This document shows, one piece after another, positions 1-11,682 of a DNA stretch of 64,000 bases (position 1 is the first letter of the stretch; each line of letters begins with the position of its first letter). The position numbers and the translations under genes were made by a program. The notes below the pieces were generated by a model. That model searched no databases. It worked only from the letters and a program-made list of their open reading frames with translations, and was not told the origin of the DNA. Source of the DNA: Rahnella victoriana. Lineage in GTDB: Bacteria > Pseudomonadota > Gammaproteobacteria > Enterobacterales > Enterobacteriaceae. The DNA lies in assembly GCF_004330295.1 (NCBI RefSeq), contig NZ_SJOJ01000001.1, positions 1 to 64,000 of the forward strand, given 5' to 3'.

Positions 1-660
1 GTCATTATTTTCACACTAATATCATCTTATCTAATTACGCTTTATAAAGAATTTGGTAAAATCGATGCTACTAACTCCAATTTCTCTGAGCTGAGGAAAC
101 AACTTGTAGAGACAACAGGCATCGTAAAAGGTATTGAAAAAACCATAAATTCTGAGCTATGGATAGCACAGCAGGTGTGGCAAAAAAAATATGATTTATA
201 CGAAAACATTTTCACTCAACTCCTAAGTATTAAGCGGTGGGTTGACAATGAACATAAAGTTATTGAATTACATATGATGCCCCATTACATGTCGATGAGC
301 CATCATCCTTATGGCTCTGAAAAACAAGATAAATTGTTTTGGAAAGAGGTTGAAGAAGCACGTGAAGAGTTAGAGAAAGTAATCAATGATGAGGATTTTA
401 AAGCTAAAAATAAAATACTTCAGGAAAAACAGAATGAAGCCATGTCGTTTCTTGCCGAAATCATGGTTGCAAAATCAATAATTTTAAATCCTAACGTTGC
501 CATCACTTTACAATCTTTGATTGTTGATTTTACTTCTCCTGGACTTGAGGAGGATGAAATGCCGGATGATTACTCGGAAAGAATGGTCAGCAATATTGAT
601 AGAGCAATAACATCGCTAAAAGAAGTTGCCTTAGAAGAGCTTCAAATCATACATAGATAA
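1..660 (+). CDS. Hypothetical membrane-anchored protein, 5' end missing
   Basis: The frame is open from the first base of the window, so the gene begins upstream. The visible 219 residues start with a hydrophobic stretch (VIIFTLISSYLITLY) that looks like a transmembrane helix, followed by a mainly helical, charged region rich in Lys and Glu (about residues 20-110) and a C-terminal helical segment ending in ELQIIHR. A GTG at 175 would give a 161-residue version, but the reading frame continues without a stop to base 1, so I read it as an internal codon. I do not recognise the family. The AT-rich composition contrasts with icd next door and suggests acquired DNA. A single membrane anchor plus a helical soluble region fits many roles and no function can be assigned. 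Confidence 0.6.
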   Translation, partial: VIIFTLISSYLITLYKEFGKIDATNSNFSELRKQLVETTGIVKGIEKTINSELWIAQQVWQKKYDLYENIFTQLLSIKRWVDNEHKVIELHMMPHYMSMSHHPYGSEKQDKLFWKEVEEAREELEKVINDEDFKAKNKILQEKQNEAMSFLAEIMVAKSIILNPNVAITLQSLIVDFTSPGLEEDEMPDDYSERMVSNIDRAITSLKEVALEELQIIHR

Positions 661-864
661 ATTTACTCTAAATAACTGCGTGGAATAGTGCTCCACTTTA
701 TGCCAGCTGGGGCTGTTTTCTCTGACTAACCGCATTGCATCAGGCCTGCGATGTGTTGCTCATATGCCACATGTCAGTAAATAGCAGGTGTAGCGGTATT
801 AGGCGCAGCTATTTAGAAAGCCAGTAAACGTTCTCAGTTATAAAAACTGTTCGTTTAGCATACT

Positions 865-897
865 GTTTTGCAGAAGAGTTTTGCAGGGGTTTTGCAG
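865..897. repeat. Three copies of GTTTTGCAG in 33 bases
   Basis: GTTTTGCAG occurs at 865-873, 878-886 and 889-897, all in the same orientation; the first and third extend to GTTTTGCAGAAGA. Spacing is 13 and 11 bases. They lie just past the icd terminator. Role unknown; possibly recombinase arm sites or simple slippage duplications. Confidence 0.6.
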
Positions 898-916
898 AAG
901 AATTTTTGGAGAGATG

Positions 917-942
917 AATAACAAAGGGGGCGCGATGCCCCC
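917..942 (-). terminator. icd rho-independent terminator
   Basis: On the minus strand a GGGGGC/GCCCCC stem with a 5-base loop is followed by TTTGTTATT, 26 bases beyond the icd stop codon. The T tract is interrupted, so efficiency is uncertain. Confidence 0.65.
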
Positions 943-967
943 GATGTTTACTTCAACAATATCGCAA

Positions 968-2221
968 TTACATATTTGCGATCATGTCGTCGGCAAACTC
1001 GCTACATTTACGCAGTTTGGCGCCTTCCATCAGACGTTCGAAATCGTAAGTCACGGTCTTGTTGGCGATAGCGCCTTCCATGCCTTTTACGATCAGGTCT
1101 GCGGCTTCGAACCATTCCATATGACGCAGCATCATTTCTGCAGACAGGATGATTGAACCCGGGTTCACTTTGTCCTGACCGGCATATTTCGGTGCAGTAC
1201 CGTGAGTGGCTTCAAACAGCGCGCAATCAGAACCGATGTTTGCGCCCGGTGCGATACCGATGCCGCCAACCTGCGCCGCCAGGGCGTCGGAAATGTAGTC
1301 ACCGTTCAGGTTCATACAGGCGATCACGTCGTATTCAGCAGGACGCAGCAGGATCTGTTGCAGGAATGCATCGGCAATCACGTCTTTAATGATGATGTCT
1401 TTGCCGTTGTTTGGGTTTTTGATTTTCACCCAAGGGCCGCCGTCGATCAGCTCGCCGCCGAACTCTTCACGCGCCAGCTGGTAGCCCCAATCCTTGAAGG
1501 CACCTTCGGTGAACTTCATGATGTTGCCTTTATGAACCAGCGTCAGTGAATCACGATCATTGGTGATGGTGTATTCAATCGCCGCGCGAACCAGACGTTT
1601 GGTGCCTTCTTCGGAGCAAGGTTTGATACCGATACCGCACTCTTGTGGGAAACGGATTTTCTTCACGCCCATTTCGTCTTGCAGGAACTTGATCACTTTA
1701 TCGGCTTCAGCAGAACCCGCTTTCCATTCGATACCGGCATAGATGTCTTCGGAGTTTTCACGGAAAATCACCATGTCGGTGTCTTCCGGGCGTTTCACCG
1801 GGCTTGGTGTGCCGGTGTAATAACGTACCGGACGCAGACAGATGTACAGGTCGAGTTGCTGGCGAAGTGCCACGTTCAGGGAGCGAATGCCGCCGCCAAC
1901 TGGCGTCGTCAGTGGGCCTTTGATAGCAACACGGTAATCACGGATCAGATCGAGGGTTTCTTCTGGCAGCCAGACGTCTTTACCGTACAGCTCTACGGAT
2001 TTCTCGCCGGTGTAGATTTCCATCCAGGAGATTTTACGCTCACCTTTGTAGGCTTTCTGAACAGCCGCATCAACGACTTTGATCATGGCAGGCGTCACGT
2101 CAACACCGATGCCATCACCTTCGATAAATGGGATAACAGGATTATTAGGAATGACCAGTTTACCCTGAGCGTCTACTGTAATCTTTTTACCTTCAGCCGG
2201 AACAACTACTTTGCTTTCCAT
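968..2221 (-). CDS. icd: Isocitrate dehydrogenase (NADP+)
   Basis: Catalyses oxidative decarboxylation of isocitrate to 2-oxoglutarate with NADP+ in the TCA cycle; cytosolic homodimer. The 417 residues align along their whole length with E. coli Icd (416). The phosphorylation and substrate loop is present ([12 protein letters not shown], Ser equivalent to Ser113), as is the metal-binding region ([14 protein letters not shown]) and the C-terminal NADP loop ([17 protein letters not shown]). Start: the ATG at 2221 gives the conserved MESKVVVPA and is preceded by AGGAGAGG; seven further in-frame codons upstream are not conserved. Phosphorylation by AceK is expected from the family. The 3' end is the usual prophage e14/phage 21 insertion target, and the reading frame is intact with a normal C terminus. 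Divergent from rluE. Confidence 0.97.
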   Translation of the reverse strand: MESKVVVPAEGKKITVDAQGKLVIPNNPVIPFIEGDGIGVDVTPAMIKVVDAAVQKAYKGERKISWMEIYTGEKSVELYGKDVWLPEETLDLIRDYRVAIKGPLTTPVGGGIRSLNVALRQQLDLYICLRPVRYYTGTPSPVKRPEDTDMVIFRENSEDIYAGIEWKAGSAEADKVIKFLQDEMGVKKIRFPQECGIGIKPCSEEGTKRLVRAAIEYTITNDRDSLTLVHKGNIMKFTEGAFKDWGYQLAREEFGGELIDGGPWVKIKNPNNGKDIIIKDVIADAFLQQILLRPAEYDVIACMNLNGDYISDALAAQVGGIGIAPGANIGSDCALFEATHGTAPKYAGQDKVNPGSIILSAEMMLRHMEWFEAADLIVKGMEGAIANKTVTYDFERLMEGAKLRKCSEFADDMIANM

Positions 2222-2319
2222 TAACCTCTCCTTCGAGCGCATTTTTGTTAAAAATTTGTAAGATGCCGGTCGATATTACTCGAATATTTCTCGCTAGCCA
2301 ATCCGAAACATTTTTCAAG

Positions 2320-2325
2320 TATAAT
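2320..2325 (+). promoter_or_regulatory. Putative -10 box for rluE-nudJ
   Basis: A perfect TATAAT lies in the icd/rluE divergent region. It would start transcription near 2332, leaving a leader of only about 16-22 bases. No good -35 hexamer at 16-18 bases is visible. Confidence 0.4.
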
Positions 2326-2347
2326 GCGCTAATTCTCTCTAACTTCA

Positions 2348-2980
2348 ATGCCTATGAACCCGCTATCTTTTAAAAATCACAACGTTAAACGTTTCAGCAA
2401 AAGGCCCGCCAGAGCACAATCTGCCCCAAAAGGGCCGCTTAAGGTGATTCTTTTCAATAAACCGTTCGATGTACTGCCACAATTCACTGATGAAGCGGGT
2501 CGGGCGACACTTAAAGATTACATTTCATTAACAGATGTTTATGCCGCAGGGCGTCTTGACCGGGACAGCGAAGGTTTACTGGTGCTGACCAACGATGGCA
2601 AACTGCAGGCTGCGCTAACCCAGCCGGGTAAACGCACCGGTAAGATTTACTTTGTTCAGGTCGAGGGCGAACCGGATGAAGCGGCGGTGAAGGCGTTGCG
2701 CGAAGGCGTCACGCTAAAAGACGGGCCTACCCTGCCCGCTGGCGCCGAGATTGTGCCGGAGCCGGAATGGCTCTGGGCGCGCAATCCGCCCATTCGTGAA
2801 CGCAAGACGATCCCGACCGCGTGGTTAAAAATCACTTTATACGAGGGAAAAAACCGTCAGGTGCGACGCATGACCGCGCATGTGGGATTACCCACGCTGC
2901 GCCTCATCCGTTACAGCATGGGCAACTACACCCTCGGCGACTTGCAACCCGGCCAATGGAAGGAAATCCCACATGTTTAA
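2348..2980 (+). CDS. rluE: 23S rRNA pseudouridine(2457) synthase
   Basis: Isomerises U2457 of 23S rRNA to pseudouridine. 210 residues with the RsuA/RluE catalytic block [19 protein letters not shown], whose Asp in GRLDRDS is the nucleophile, and the C-terminal KNRQVRRM motif of the family. There is no S4 domain, as in E. coli RluE; instead a short basic N-terminal tail (about residues 1-30). Two in-frame ATGs (2348, 2354) are possible and neither has a clear ribosome binding site; the leader is very short. The last bases overlap nudJ by 8 (ATGTTTAA), so the two genes are translationally coupled, as in E. coli. Confidence 0.93.
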   Translation: MPMNPLSFKNHNVKRFSKRPARAQSAPKGPLKVILFNKPFDVLPQFTDEAGRATLKDYISLTDVYAAGRLDRDSEGLLVLTNDGKLQAALTQPGKRTGKIYFVQVEGEPDEAAVKALREGVTLKDGPTLPAGAEIVPEPEWLWARNPPIRERKTIPTAWLKITLYEGKNRQVRRMTAHVGLPTLRLIRYSMGNYTLGDLQPGQWKEIPHV

Positions 2981-3419
2981 ACCGCACGTCACTGTCGCCT
3001 GCGTGGTGCAGGCACAGGGAAAGTTTCTGGTTGTTGAAGAAACCATTCACGGCAACGTCACCTGGAACCAGCCTGCCGGCCATCTCGAAGCCGATGAAAC
3101 CTTAATCAGCGCCGCAAAACGCGAGCTGTACGAAGAAACCGGCATCCACGCCGAGCCGCAGTCATTCCTCGGTTTACATCAGTGGCAGGCGCCGGACGGC
3201 ACGCCTTTCCTGCGTTTCGCCTTCGTGATTGATTTGCCTGAAATGCAAGATACCGCGCCGCAGGACGATGATATCGACCAGTGCCGCTGGGTCACCGCTG
3301 AGGACATTCTCGGGTCTGCGCAACTGCGTTCGCCGCTGGTGGCCGAAAGCATCCGCTGCTATCAGCAATCGCCGCGTTATCCTCTGGAAATCCTGCACAA
3401 TTTCAATCTGCCGGAATAA
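2973..3419 (+). CDS. nudJ: Nudix phosphatase NudJ
   Basis: Nudix hydrolase of 148 residues. In E. coli NudJ dephosphorylates HMP-PP, a thiamine precursor, and nucleoside di- and triphosphates. The Nudix box GX5EX7REUXEEXGU is complete, starting at GHLEADE and ending in RELYEETGI (about residues 36-58). The start ATG lies inside the end of rluE, giving [12 protein letters not shown], which matches the family start. Downstream follows a 247-base gap before mnmA. Confidence 0.93.
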   Translation: MFKPHVTVACVVQAQGKFLVVEETIHGNVTWNQPAGHLEADETLISAAKRELYEETGIHAEPQSFLGLHQWQAPDGTPFLRFAFVIDLPEMQDTAPQDDDIDQCRWVTAEDILGSAQLRSPLVAESIRCYQQSPRYPLEILHNFNLPE

Positions 3420-3429
3420 CGGCCCTTCT

Positions 3430-3470
3430 CCGGTTGTTGCCACGCAGTTAATCAGCGATGCAGCAACCGG
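3430..3470. repeat. Long hairpin between nudJ and mnmA
   Basis: CCGGTTGTTGC (3430-3440) can pair with GCAGCAACCGG (3460-3470) with one G-U pair and a 19-base loop. No T run follows on either strand, so it is not a standard terminator. It could be an RNA-processing or attenuation element in a nudJ-mnmA transcript. Confidence 0.45.
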
Positions 3471-3645
3471 CCTGACGTGATAAAATTTTGCGCTTCACGA
3501 TTTACCTCGCGTGAAATCTTAGTAGCAGTACCTCTCTGTTCGGTTTTCTGTGGTGTTCGGGTTTTCTGTGAAATATGAGTTGCGCGCGGCCTTCATCCTC
3601 GTGGGACAAGCATCAGAAAAAACACCGTCAGTACCGGGCAATTAA

Positions 3646-4776
<1,131 letters not shown>

Positions 4777-4801
4777 TACGGCTCAAATATGTGGTTGAAT
4801 A

Positions 4802-4831
4802 CGGGACGCTTTCGGGCGTCCCGCTTTATTT
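4802..4831 (+). terminator. mnmA terminator
   Basis: CGGGACGC/GCGTCCCG stem with a 6-base loop followed by CTTTATTT, 26 bases past the mnmA stop. Confidence 0.7.
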
Positions 4832-4966
4832 CTGTCCGGCGATGACACTCTGCACTGATTCCGAACTGTGTTTAGGAGCCGTTTTATGGCATGATCTGTC
4901 GCCATGAATTTGGGCTGTTTCTTTGTCACCGCGTCTCATCGTTTCAAAACGCTTACAGGAGTAAAC

Positions 4967-6987
<2,021 letters not shown>

Positions 6988-7011
6988 GTTTTTACCCTGT
7001 TATATTCAGGT

Positions 7012-7036
7012 GGCGGCCTCAGGGTCGCCTTTTTTA
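7012..7036 (+). terminator. purB terminator
   Basis: GGCGGCC/GGTCGCC stem (one G-U) with a TCAG loop followed by TTTTTT, 24 bases past the purB stop codon. Confidence 0.85.
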
Positions 7037-7066
7037 TGCCGTCTCTGACGGAAGCCGTTTATAATT

Positions 7067-7083
7067 CGTTTAGGTTCTGTTGA
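7067..7083 (+). promoter_or_regulatory. Putative PhoP box 1 (autoregulation)
   Basis: CGTTTA-N5-TGTTGA fits the PhoP direct-repeat consensus (T/G)GTTTA-N5-(T/G)GTTTA with a few mismatches. It lies 112 bases upstream of the phoP start. phoPQ of E. coli and Salmonella is autoregulated from such a box. Confidence 0.55.
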
Positions 7084-7098
7084 GGTTTGACGCGCCCG

Positions 7099-7115
7099 CG
7101 TTGACCTCAGGTTGA
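7099..7115 (+). promoter_or_regulatory. Putative PhoP box 2
   Basis: CGTTGA-N5-GGTTGA, a second, more degenerate copy of the same direct repeat, centred 32 bases (about three helical turns) from box 1. Supported only by motif and position. Confidence 0.35.
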
Positions 7116-7194
7116 TTAAAATGTTTCTGAATCATTTACCATTGCCCTCAGAATATTTAAACCATTTTCCGCGCTGCCAGGATAAGGAATCACC

Positions 7195-7869
7195 ATGCGA
7201 ATTTTAGTTATTGAAGATAACGCTCTGCTCCGTCATCACCTTTCGGTTCAACTGCGGGAAATGGGCCATCAGGTCGATGCAGCAGAAGACGCGAAAGAAG
7301 CAGACTATTTTTTGCATGAACACGCGCCGGATATCGCCATTGTCGATCTCGGTTTGCCGGGTGAAGACGGCCTGAGTCTGATCCGCCGCTGGCGCAGCCA
7401 TCAGACCAATTTGCCGATCCTGGTGCTCACCGCCCGTGAAAGCTGGCAGGATAAGGTCGCGGTGCTGGAAGCCGGTGCTGACGATTACGTCACCAAACCT
7501 TTCCATCTGGAAGAAGTGCTGGCGCGTATGCAGGCGCTGATGCGCCGTAACAGCGGCCTTGCCTCCCAGGTGATCACGCTGCAACCCTTCCAGATTGATC
7601 TGTCACGCCGTGAACTGACGGTTAATGAGCAGCCAATCAAACTGACCGCGTTCGAATACACCATTATCGAAACGCTGATCCGCAATGCCGGTAAAGTGGT
7701 CAGCAAAGACTCACTGATGCTTCAGCTTTATCCTGATGCTGAGCTGCGTGAAAGCCATACCGTCGATGTACTGATGGGCCGTCTGCGTAAAAAATTACAG
7801 GCAGAACATCCGGTTGACGTGATCACGACCGTACGCGGTCAGGGTTACCGCTTCGACATTCGTCCGTAA
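7195..7869 (+). CDS. phoP: Response regulator PhoP
   Basis: OmpR/PhoB-type response regulator controlling Mg2+ starvation, acid and antimicrobial-peptide responses together with PhoQ. 224 residues: receiver domain at about 1-120 with acidic pocket residues (VIEDN), phospho-acceptor Asp in [11 protein letters not shown] and Lys in YVTKPF; winged-helix DNA-binding domain at about 125-222, ending in [10 protein letters not shown]. Nearly identical to E. coli PhoP in the receiver. AAGGA precedes the ATG. phoQ starts 26 bases downstream, so the pair forms an operon. Two PhoP-box-like repeats lie upstream. Confidence 0.98.
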   Translation: MRILVIEDNALLRHHLSVQLREMGHQVDAAEDAKEADYFLHEHAPDIAIVDLGLPGEDGLSLIRRWRSHQTNLPILVLTARESWQDKVAVLEAGADDYVTKPFHLEEVLARMQALMRRNSGLASQVITLQPFQIDLSRRELTVNEQPIKLTAFEYTIIETLIRNAGKVVSKDSLMLQLYPDAELRESHTVDVLMGRLRKKLQAEHPVDVITTVRGQGYRFDIRP

Positions 7870-7895
7870 TCACCGGCATGTTCAAAGGACGCTTC

Positions 7896-9353
7896 ATGAA
7901 AGGACGTCGTACCCGGAAACCGTTCTCCCTTCGCGTCCGCTTTATGATGGCGACCGCTGCGGTGGTGCTTGCCCTGTCGCTGGCCTACGGGCTGGTGGCG
8001 GTGGTCGGCTATATGGTGAGTTTCGACAAAACGGCCTACCGTTTGCTGCGTGGCGAAAGTAACCTCTTCTTCAGCCTCGCCCAGTGGCGCGACAACAAGC
8101 TGAGCATCAACGTTCCCCCTGATCTCGACCTCAATACGCCAACGCTGGTGTTTATTTACGACGCCAACGGAAAACTGCTGTGGGCTGAGCGCCGCATTCC
8201 CGAGCTGGAAGCGCATATCGATAAAGCGTGGATGAATAAACCGGGCTTCTACGAGCTGGACACCGACACGCAAATCAGCAGCGAAGTGCTGGGCAATAAC
8301 CCGAAAGCGCAGGATAAGCTGAAGGATTACGACGACACCGACGCCAATGCGATGACCCACTCCATTGCGGTGAATACCTACAATGCCACCTCGCGCCTGC
8401 CCGCGCTGAACATTGTGGTGGTCGATACCATTCCGCAGGAATTGCAGCGTTCGGATCTGGTCTGGGAATGGTTCAGCTATGTGCTGCTGGCAAACCTGCT
8501 GCTGGTCGTCCCCTTACTCTGGCTTGCGGCATACTGGAGCCTGCGGCCTATCAAAGAGCTTATCCATCAGGTCGCCGAACTGGAAACGCACGAACGTGAA
8601 TCGCTGGATGAAAACCCGCCCCGCGAACTGCGCGGACTGGTGCGTAACCTGAATATCTTGCTGCATGGCGAGCGTGGCCGTTACGATCGTTATCGCACCA
8701 CACTGGCGGATCTGACGCACAGCCTGAAAACGCCGCTGGCGGTATTACAGTCCACCCTGCGCGCCCTGCGCAATGGCAAACAGACCACGATAGAAGAAGC
8801 GGAACCGGTGATGCTCGAGCAAATCAGCCGCATCTCGCAGCAGATTGGTTATTACCTGCATCGTGCGACGCTACGTTCTGAACAAAACTTGTTGATCCGT
8901 GAAGTGCATTCCGTACCGGCAATTCTGGACGGATTGTGCTCGGCTCTGAACAAGGTGTACCAGCGCAAAGGCGTGGTGATCACCGTGGATATTTCGCCGG
9001 AAATCACCTTTGTCGGTGAGAAAAATGACTTTATGGAAGTGATGGGTAACGTCATCGATAACGCCTGCAAATATTGTCTGGAGTTCGTCGAAATCAGCGC
9101 CGTACACACTGAAAATCAGCTGGTGATTTTGATTGAAGACGACGGTCCGGGCATTCCGGAAAGCAAACGTGAAGTGATTTTCCAGCGCGGACAACGTGCC
9201 GATACGTTGCGTCCGGGGCAAGGACTCGGGCTTTCGCTGGCTAACGACATCATCGAACAGTATGACGGCAAAATTATCATCGGCGACAGCCCGCTCGGCG
9301 GTGCCAGCATGCGCGTCTGTTTTGGCCTGCAACAGGGTATCGATCTGGAGTAG
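7896..9353 (+). CDS. phoQ: Sensor histidine kinase PhoQ
   Basis: Inner-membrane sensor kinase responding to low divalent cations, acid pH and cationic peptides; phosphorylates PhoP. 485 residues: membrane helix at about 15-40, periplasmic PAS-like sensor domain at about 41-190, second helix at about 192-213, HAMP, then the dimerisation domain with phospho-accepting H275 ([10 protein letters not shown]) and the ATPase domain with the N box (NVIDNACKY) and G boxes ([14 protein letters not shown]). Start: the ATG at 7896 has AAAGGA at 7 bases and matches the E. coli N terminus; an ATG at 7878 is less likely. The membrane-facing acidic patch is weaker than in E. coli: D144, D146, D147 and D149 interspersed with Y, T and N. 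Confidence 0.97.
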   Translation: MKGRRTRKPFSLRVRFMMATAAVVLALSLAYGLVAVVGYMVSFDKTAYRLLRGESNLFFSLAQWRDNKLSINVPPDLDLNTPTLVFIYDANGKLLWAERRIPELEAHIDKAWMNKPGFYELDTDTQISSEVLGNNPKAQDKLKDYDDTDANAMTHSIAVNTYNATSRLPALNIVVVDTIPQELQRSDLVWEWFSYVLLANLLLVVPLLWLAAYWSLRPIKELIHQVAELETHERESLDENPPRELRGLVRNLNILLHGERGRYDRYRTTLADLTHSLKTPLAVLQSTLRALRNGKQTTIEEAEPVMLEQISRISQQIGYYLHRATLRSEQNLLIREVHSVPAILDGLCSALNKVYQRKGVVITVDISPEITFVGEKNDFMEVMGNVIDNACKYCLEFVEISAVHTENQLVILIEDDGPGIPESKREVIFQRGQRADTLRPGQGLGLSLANDIIEQYDGKIIIGDSPLGGASMRVCFGLQQGIDLE

Positions 9354-9513
9354 CGTTTTATCTGCCCATTTTGCCAGCATATTTCGGCGCAATCTTAACC
9401 ATCGTGCGAAATTTGCTGGCAATTGCCCAACTCAGCCGCAACACCTTCCGTTATAATCATTTACAGACAGTCCTCTTCTTTATCCACCCTCCTTTTAATG
9501 CAAGGGAAATACT

Positions 9514-10635
9514 ATGGATTACCAACTCGACCTAGACTGGAATGATTTCCTGCAGCGTTACTGGCAAAAACGTCCTGTCGTGCTAAAACGCGGCTTTAAA
9601 AATTTTGTGGATCCTATCTCGCCTGACGAACTGGCAGGACTGGCGATGGAAAATGAGGTGGACAGCCGTATGGTGAGCAATCACGACGGTAAATGGAATG
9701 TCAGCCACGGGCCGTTTGAAAGTTACGATCATCTGGGAGAAAACGGCTGGTCGGTGCTGGTTCAGGCCGTCGATCACTGGCACGAACCCTCTTCCCATCT
9801 GATGACGCCGTTCCGCCACATACCTGACTGGCGCATGGACGATTTAATGATTTCCTTCTCGGTGCCCGGCGGTGGCGTAGGCCCGCACCTTGATCAGTAC
9901 GATGTCTTTATCATTCAGGGCACAGGCCGTCGCCGCTGGCGTGTGGGCGAGAAAGTCGCCATGAAACAGCATTGCCCGCACCCTGATTTGCTCCAGGTCG
10001 AGCCGTTCGACGCCATTATTGACGAAGAGCTGGAACCCGGCGATATCGTCTACATTCCGCCGGGTTTCCCGCATGACGGTTATTCGCTGGAAAACTCCCT
10101 CAACTATTCTGTCGGTTTCCGTGCACCAAACGCCCGTGAAATGGTCAGCGGTTTTGCCGATTACGTGCTTTCCCGCGAACTGGGCAGCCATCGTTACAGC
10201 GATCCGGAACTGGTTGAACGTGAGCATCCGGCTGAAGTCCAGCCTGCGGAACTGAATAAACTGCGTTCCATGATGCTGGATCTGATTGGTAACCCGACGC
10301 ACTTCAACAGCTGGTTCGGTGAGTTTATTTCCCAGTCCCGCCACGAACTGGATCTGGCGCCGCCGGAGCCGCCTTATCAGGCCGGTGAAATTTATGAGTT
10401 GCTGGATTCCGGTGAAACGCTGGAGCGGCTGGGTGGCCTGCGCGTGCTGCGCGTCGGGGATACCTGCTACGTCAACGGCGAAGCCATGACCACGGAACAC
10501 ATCGCTGCGGTGGACGCCATTGCCCGTCACAAAACGGTGACCAAAGAGATGCTGGGCGATGCGCTGGATGACCCGTCTTTCCTCGCGTTGATCTCTGCGC
10601 TGGTCAACAGCGGTTACTGGTACTTTAACGACTGA
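9514..10635 (+). CDS. roxA: 50S ribosomal protein L16 arginine 3-hydroxylase (JmjC)
   Basis: 2-oxoglutarate/Fe(II) oxygenase (YcfD/RoxA) that hydroxylates Arg81 of ribosomal protein uL16. 373 residues. The iron triad is visible at the E. coli positions: H125 and D127 (GPHLDQYD) and H187 (PPGFPHDG). The JmjC barrel is followed by a dimerisation region and a C-terminal winged-helix domain. AAGGGA precedes the ATG. It follows phoPQ as in E. coli, 160 bases after phoQ, and ends at a strong UUCG hairpin terminator. Confidence 0.96.
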   Translation: MDYQLDLDWNDFLQRYWQKRPVVLKRGFKNFVDPISPDELAGLAMENEVDSRMVSNHDGKWNVSHGPFESYDHLGENGWSVLVQAVDHWHEPSSHLMTPFRHIPDWRMDDLMISFSVPGGGVGPHLDQYDVFIIQGTGRRRWRVGEKVAMKQHCPHPDLLQVEPFDAIIDEELEPGDIVYIPPGFPHDGYSLENSLNYSVGFRAPNAREMVSGFADYVLSRELGSHRYSDPELVEREHPAEVQPAELNKLRSMMLDLIGNPTHFNSWFGEFISQSRHELDLAPPEPPYQAGEIYELLDSGETLERLGGLRVLRVGDTCYVNGEAMTTEHIAAVDAIARHKTVTKEMLGDALDDPSFLALISALVNSGYWYFND

Positions 10636-10665
10636 GAGTAAACGATATTTACTTTTCTTATTTCA

Positions 10666-10695
10666 TACAGGGTGCTTCGGCGCCCTGTATTTATT
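10666..10695 (+). terminator. roxA terminator with TTCG tetraloop
   Basis: Ten-base-pair stem TACAGGGTGC/GCGCCCTGTA (one G-U) closed by TTCG and followed by TTTATT, 31 bases past the roxA stop. Confidence 0.8.
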
Positions 10696-10878
10696 AATAA
10701 CTCTACTATTTTATTGACTAATATCCTGACCAGAAATAATAAAGCAACAGCATGAGTCATTCAGGTTTTTTCCCATTTTATCATCACGCGATACTTAACG
10801 CCCCACACTCTATTATTTGACAGACCTGCATTTTTTCACCACTGTCAAAAAAAATAAACCAGACAGGAAACTTCTTTA

Positions 10879-10902
10879 TTGCCGGGTTTTATCACCCGGC
10901 AA
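10879..10902 (-). terminator. Hairpin directly after the orphan papain-like gene
   Basis: TTGCCGGG/CCCGGCAA with an 8-base loop starts 2 bases beyond the stop codon of the minus-strand gene. The following bases (TAAAG) are not T-rich, so it may stabilise the transcript end rather than terminate. Confidence 0.45.
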
Positions 10903-10904
10903 AT

Positions 10905-11531
10905 TTACCGAAGTTTTAGCAGGCGTTTAACGGGATTAAGGTTCAGTAATTTGGCATGTAAACTTATTTTCAGTGCGACATCTTTATCTCTGAGATAATT
11001 ACAGGCTATCCCAACACGTTTAGGGGTGCAGGGTAAAAAACCACCGTGCATACAACCAAAGGCTTTAGCGCGAAACGGTGAACCGATAAGCCCCGCATTG
11101 ATGACACGACTGACAATATCAGCGCAATTCTTCCCAACGGTACGAAATGATGATCCCCCTGCTTTATGACAAATGTCATGCCAGGCTATTTTCATCGCAC
11201 TTTCATCCAGGTTTACTAACCCGTAAATCACATCGGGAGCATTACCTTCTGTATGGGCGTCAGAGCGATACGTTGTTGTACTTGTATTTCCCTGACAACT
11301 AATTCTTGAAGGATATTTACCAAACATGATTTTTTTATCTTCGGTTTGTGGCCACCAGCTGACATAAGGGCTGGTCTCCTGAATATCGCCAATAAACATT
11401 GACGCATGCCCTACATTCCCTCCGTCAGGATACCAGATTAAAACCCAGGCATTATAGTGAGTTCCTCTGTTCTCAGTCGGGATGCGGGACCTGACCACAT
11501 TACGCAACGATAAAACATCTTTTAATTCCAT
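10905..11531 (-). CDS. Orphan protein with permuted papain-like His...Cys signature
   Basis: 208 residues, no signal peptide and no membrane segment. Two conserved-looking blocks stand out: NVGHASMFIGD with H42, followed by YVSWWPQ, and KNCADIVSRVINAG with C136. A His in a GH-hydrophobic strand preceding an NC-(A/S)-x-(I/F)-V helix is the order seen in circularly permuted NlpC/P60-LRAT-type papain folds, found among amidases, acyltransferases and some secreted effectors. That reading is inference from motif order only; I cannot name the family with certainty. The C terminus is basic. Codon use is AT-rich relative to roxA and pepT on either side, which are neighbours in E. coli, so this is an inserted gene. 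No secretion genes or obvious immunity gene lie beside it. Confidence 0.6.
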   Translation of the reverse strand: MELKDVLSLRNVVRSRIPTENRGTHYNAWVLIWYPDGGNVGHASMFIGDIQETSPYVSWWPQTEDKKIMFGKYPSRISCQGNTSTTTYRSDAHTEGNAPDVIYGLVNLDESAMKIAWHDICHKAGGSSFRTVGKNCADIVSRVINAGLIGSPFRAKAFGCMHGGFLPCTPKRVGIACNYLRDKDVALKISLHAKLLNLNPVKRLLKLR

Positions 11532-11579
11532 TAACTATAATCCGTAGAAATAAAAGAGGTATTTTACATGAGGGAATAA

Positions 11580-11675
11580 ATGAGGAAAAATACAAAATAT
11601 GGATATAAACCCACGATATATTATAAGTTATTATTGATTATTAAATTAATAATAACATCAGAGATAATGCATTGA
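11580..11675 (+). CDS. Possible 31-residue peptide
   Basis: A short frame ATGAGGAAA...CATTGA preceded by AGGG at 6 bases codes for a basic N terminus (MRKNTKYGYK) followed by a hydrophobic stretch (YYKLLLIIKLIITSEIMH). It is divergent from the papain-like gene and very AT-rich. Basic-hydrophobic small peptides are common in acquired DNA, but a random AT-rich frame is equally possible. Confidence 0.2.
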   Translation: MRKNTKYGYKPTIYYKLLLIIKLIITSEIMH

Positions 11676-11682
11676 TAATAAA

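Larger units (their letters stand above)
661..967. other. Intergenic region between hypothetical gene and icd 3' end
   Basis: About 300 bases with no convincing gene. It holds an inverted repeat TAAATAGC/GCTATTTA (778-785 and 808-815), three short direct repeats at 865-897 and the icd terminator at 917-942. The 3' end of icd is an established integration site for lambdoid prophages (e14, phage 21), so this stretch may be an island junction; no integrase gene is visible. Confidence 0.5.

Noticed and set aside
2301-2319. Possible Cra (FruR) site upstream of icd
   Set aside because: GAAACATTTTTC only loosely resembles the Cra consensus; too weak to report.
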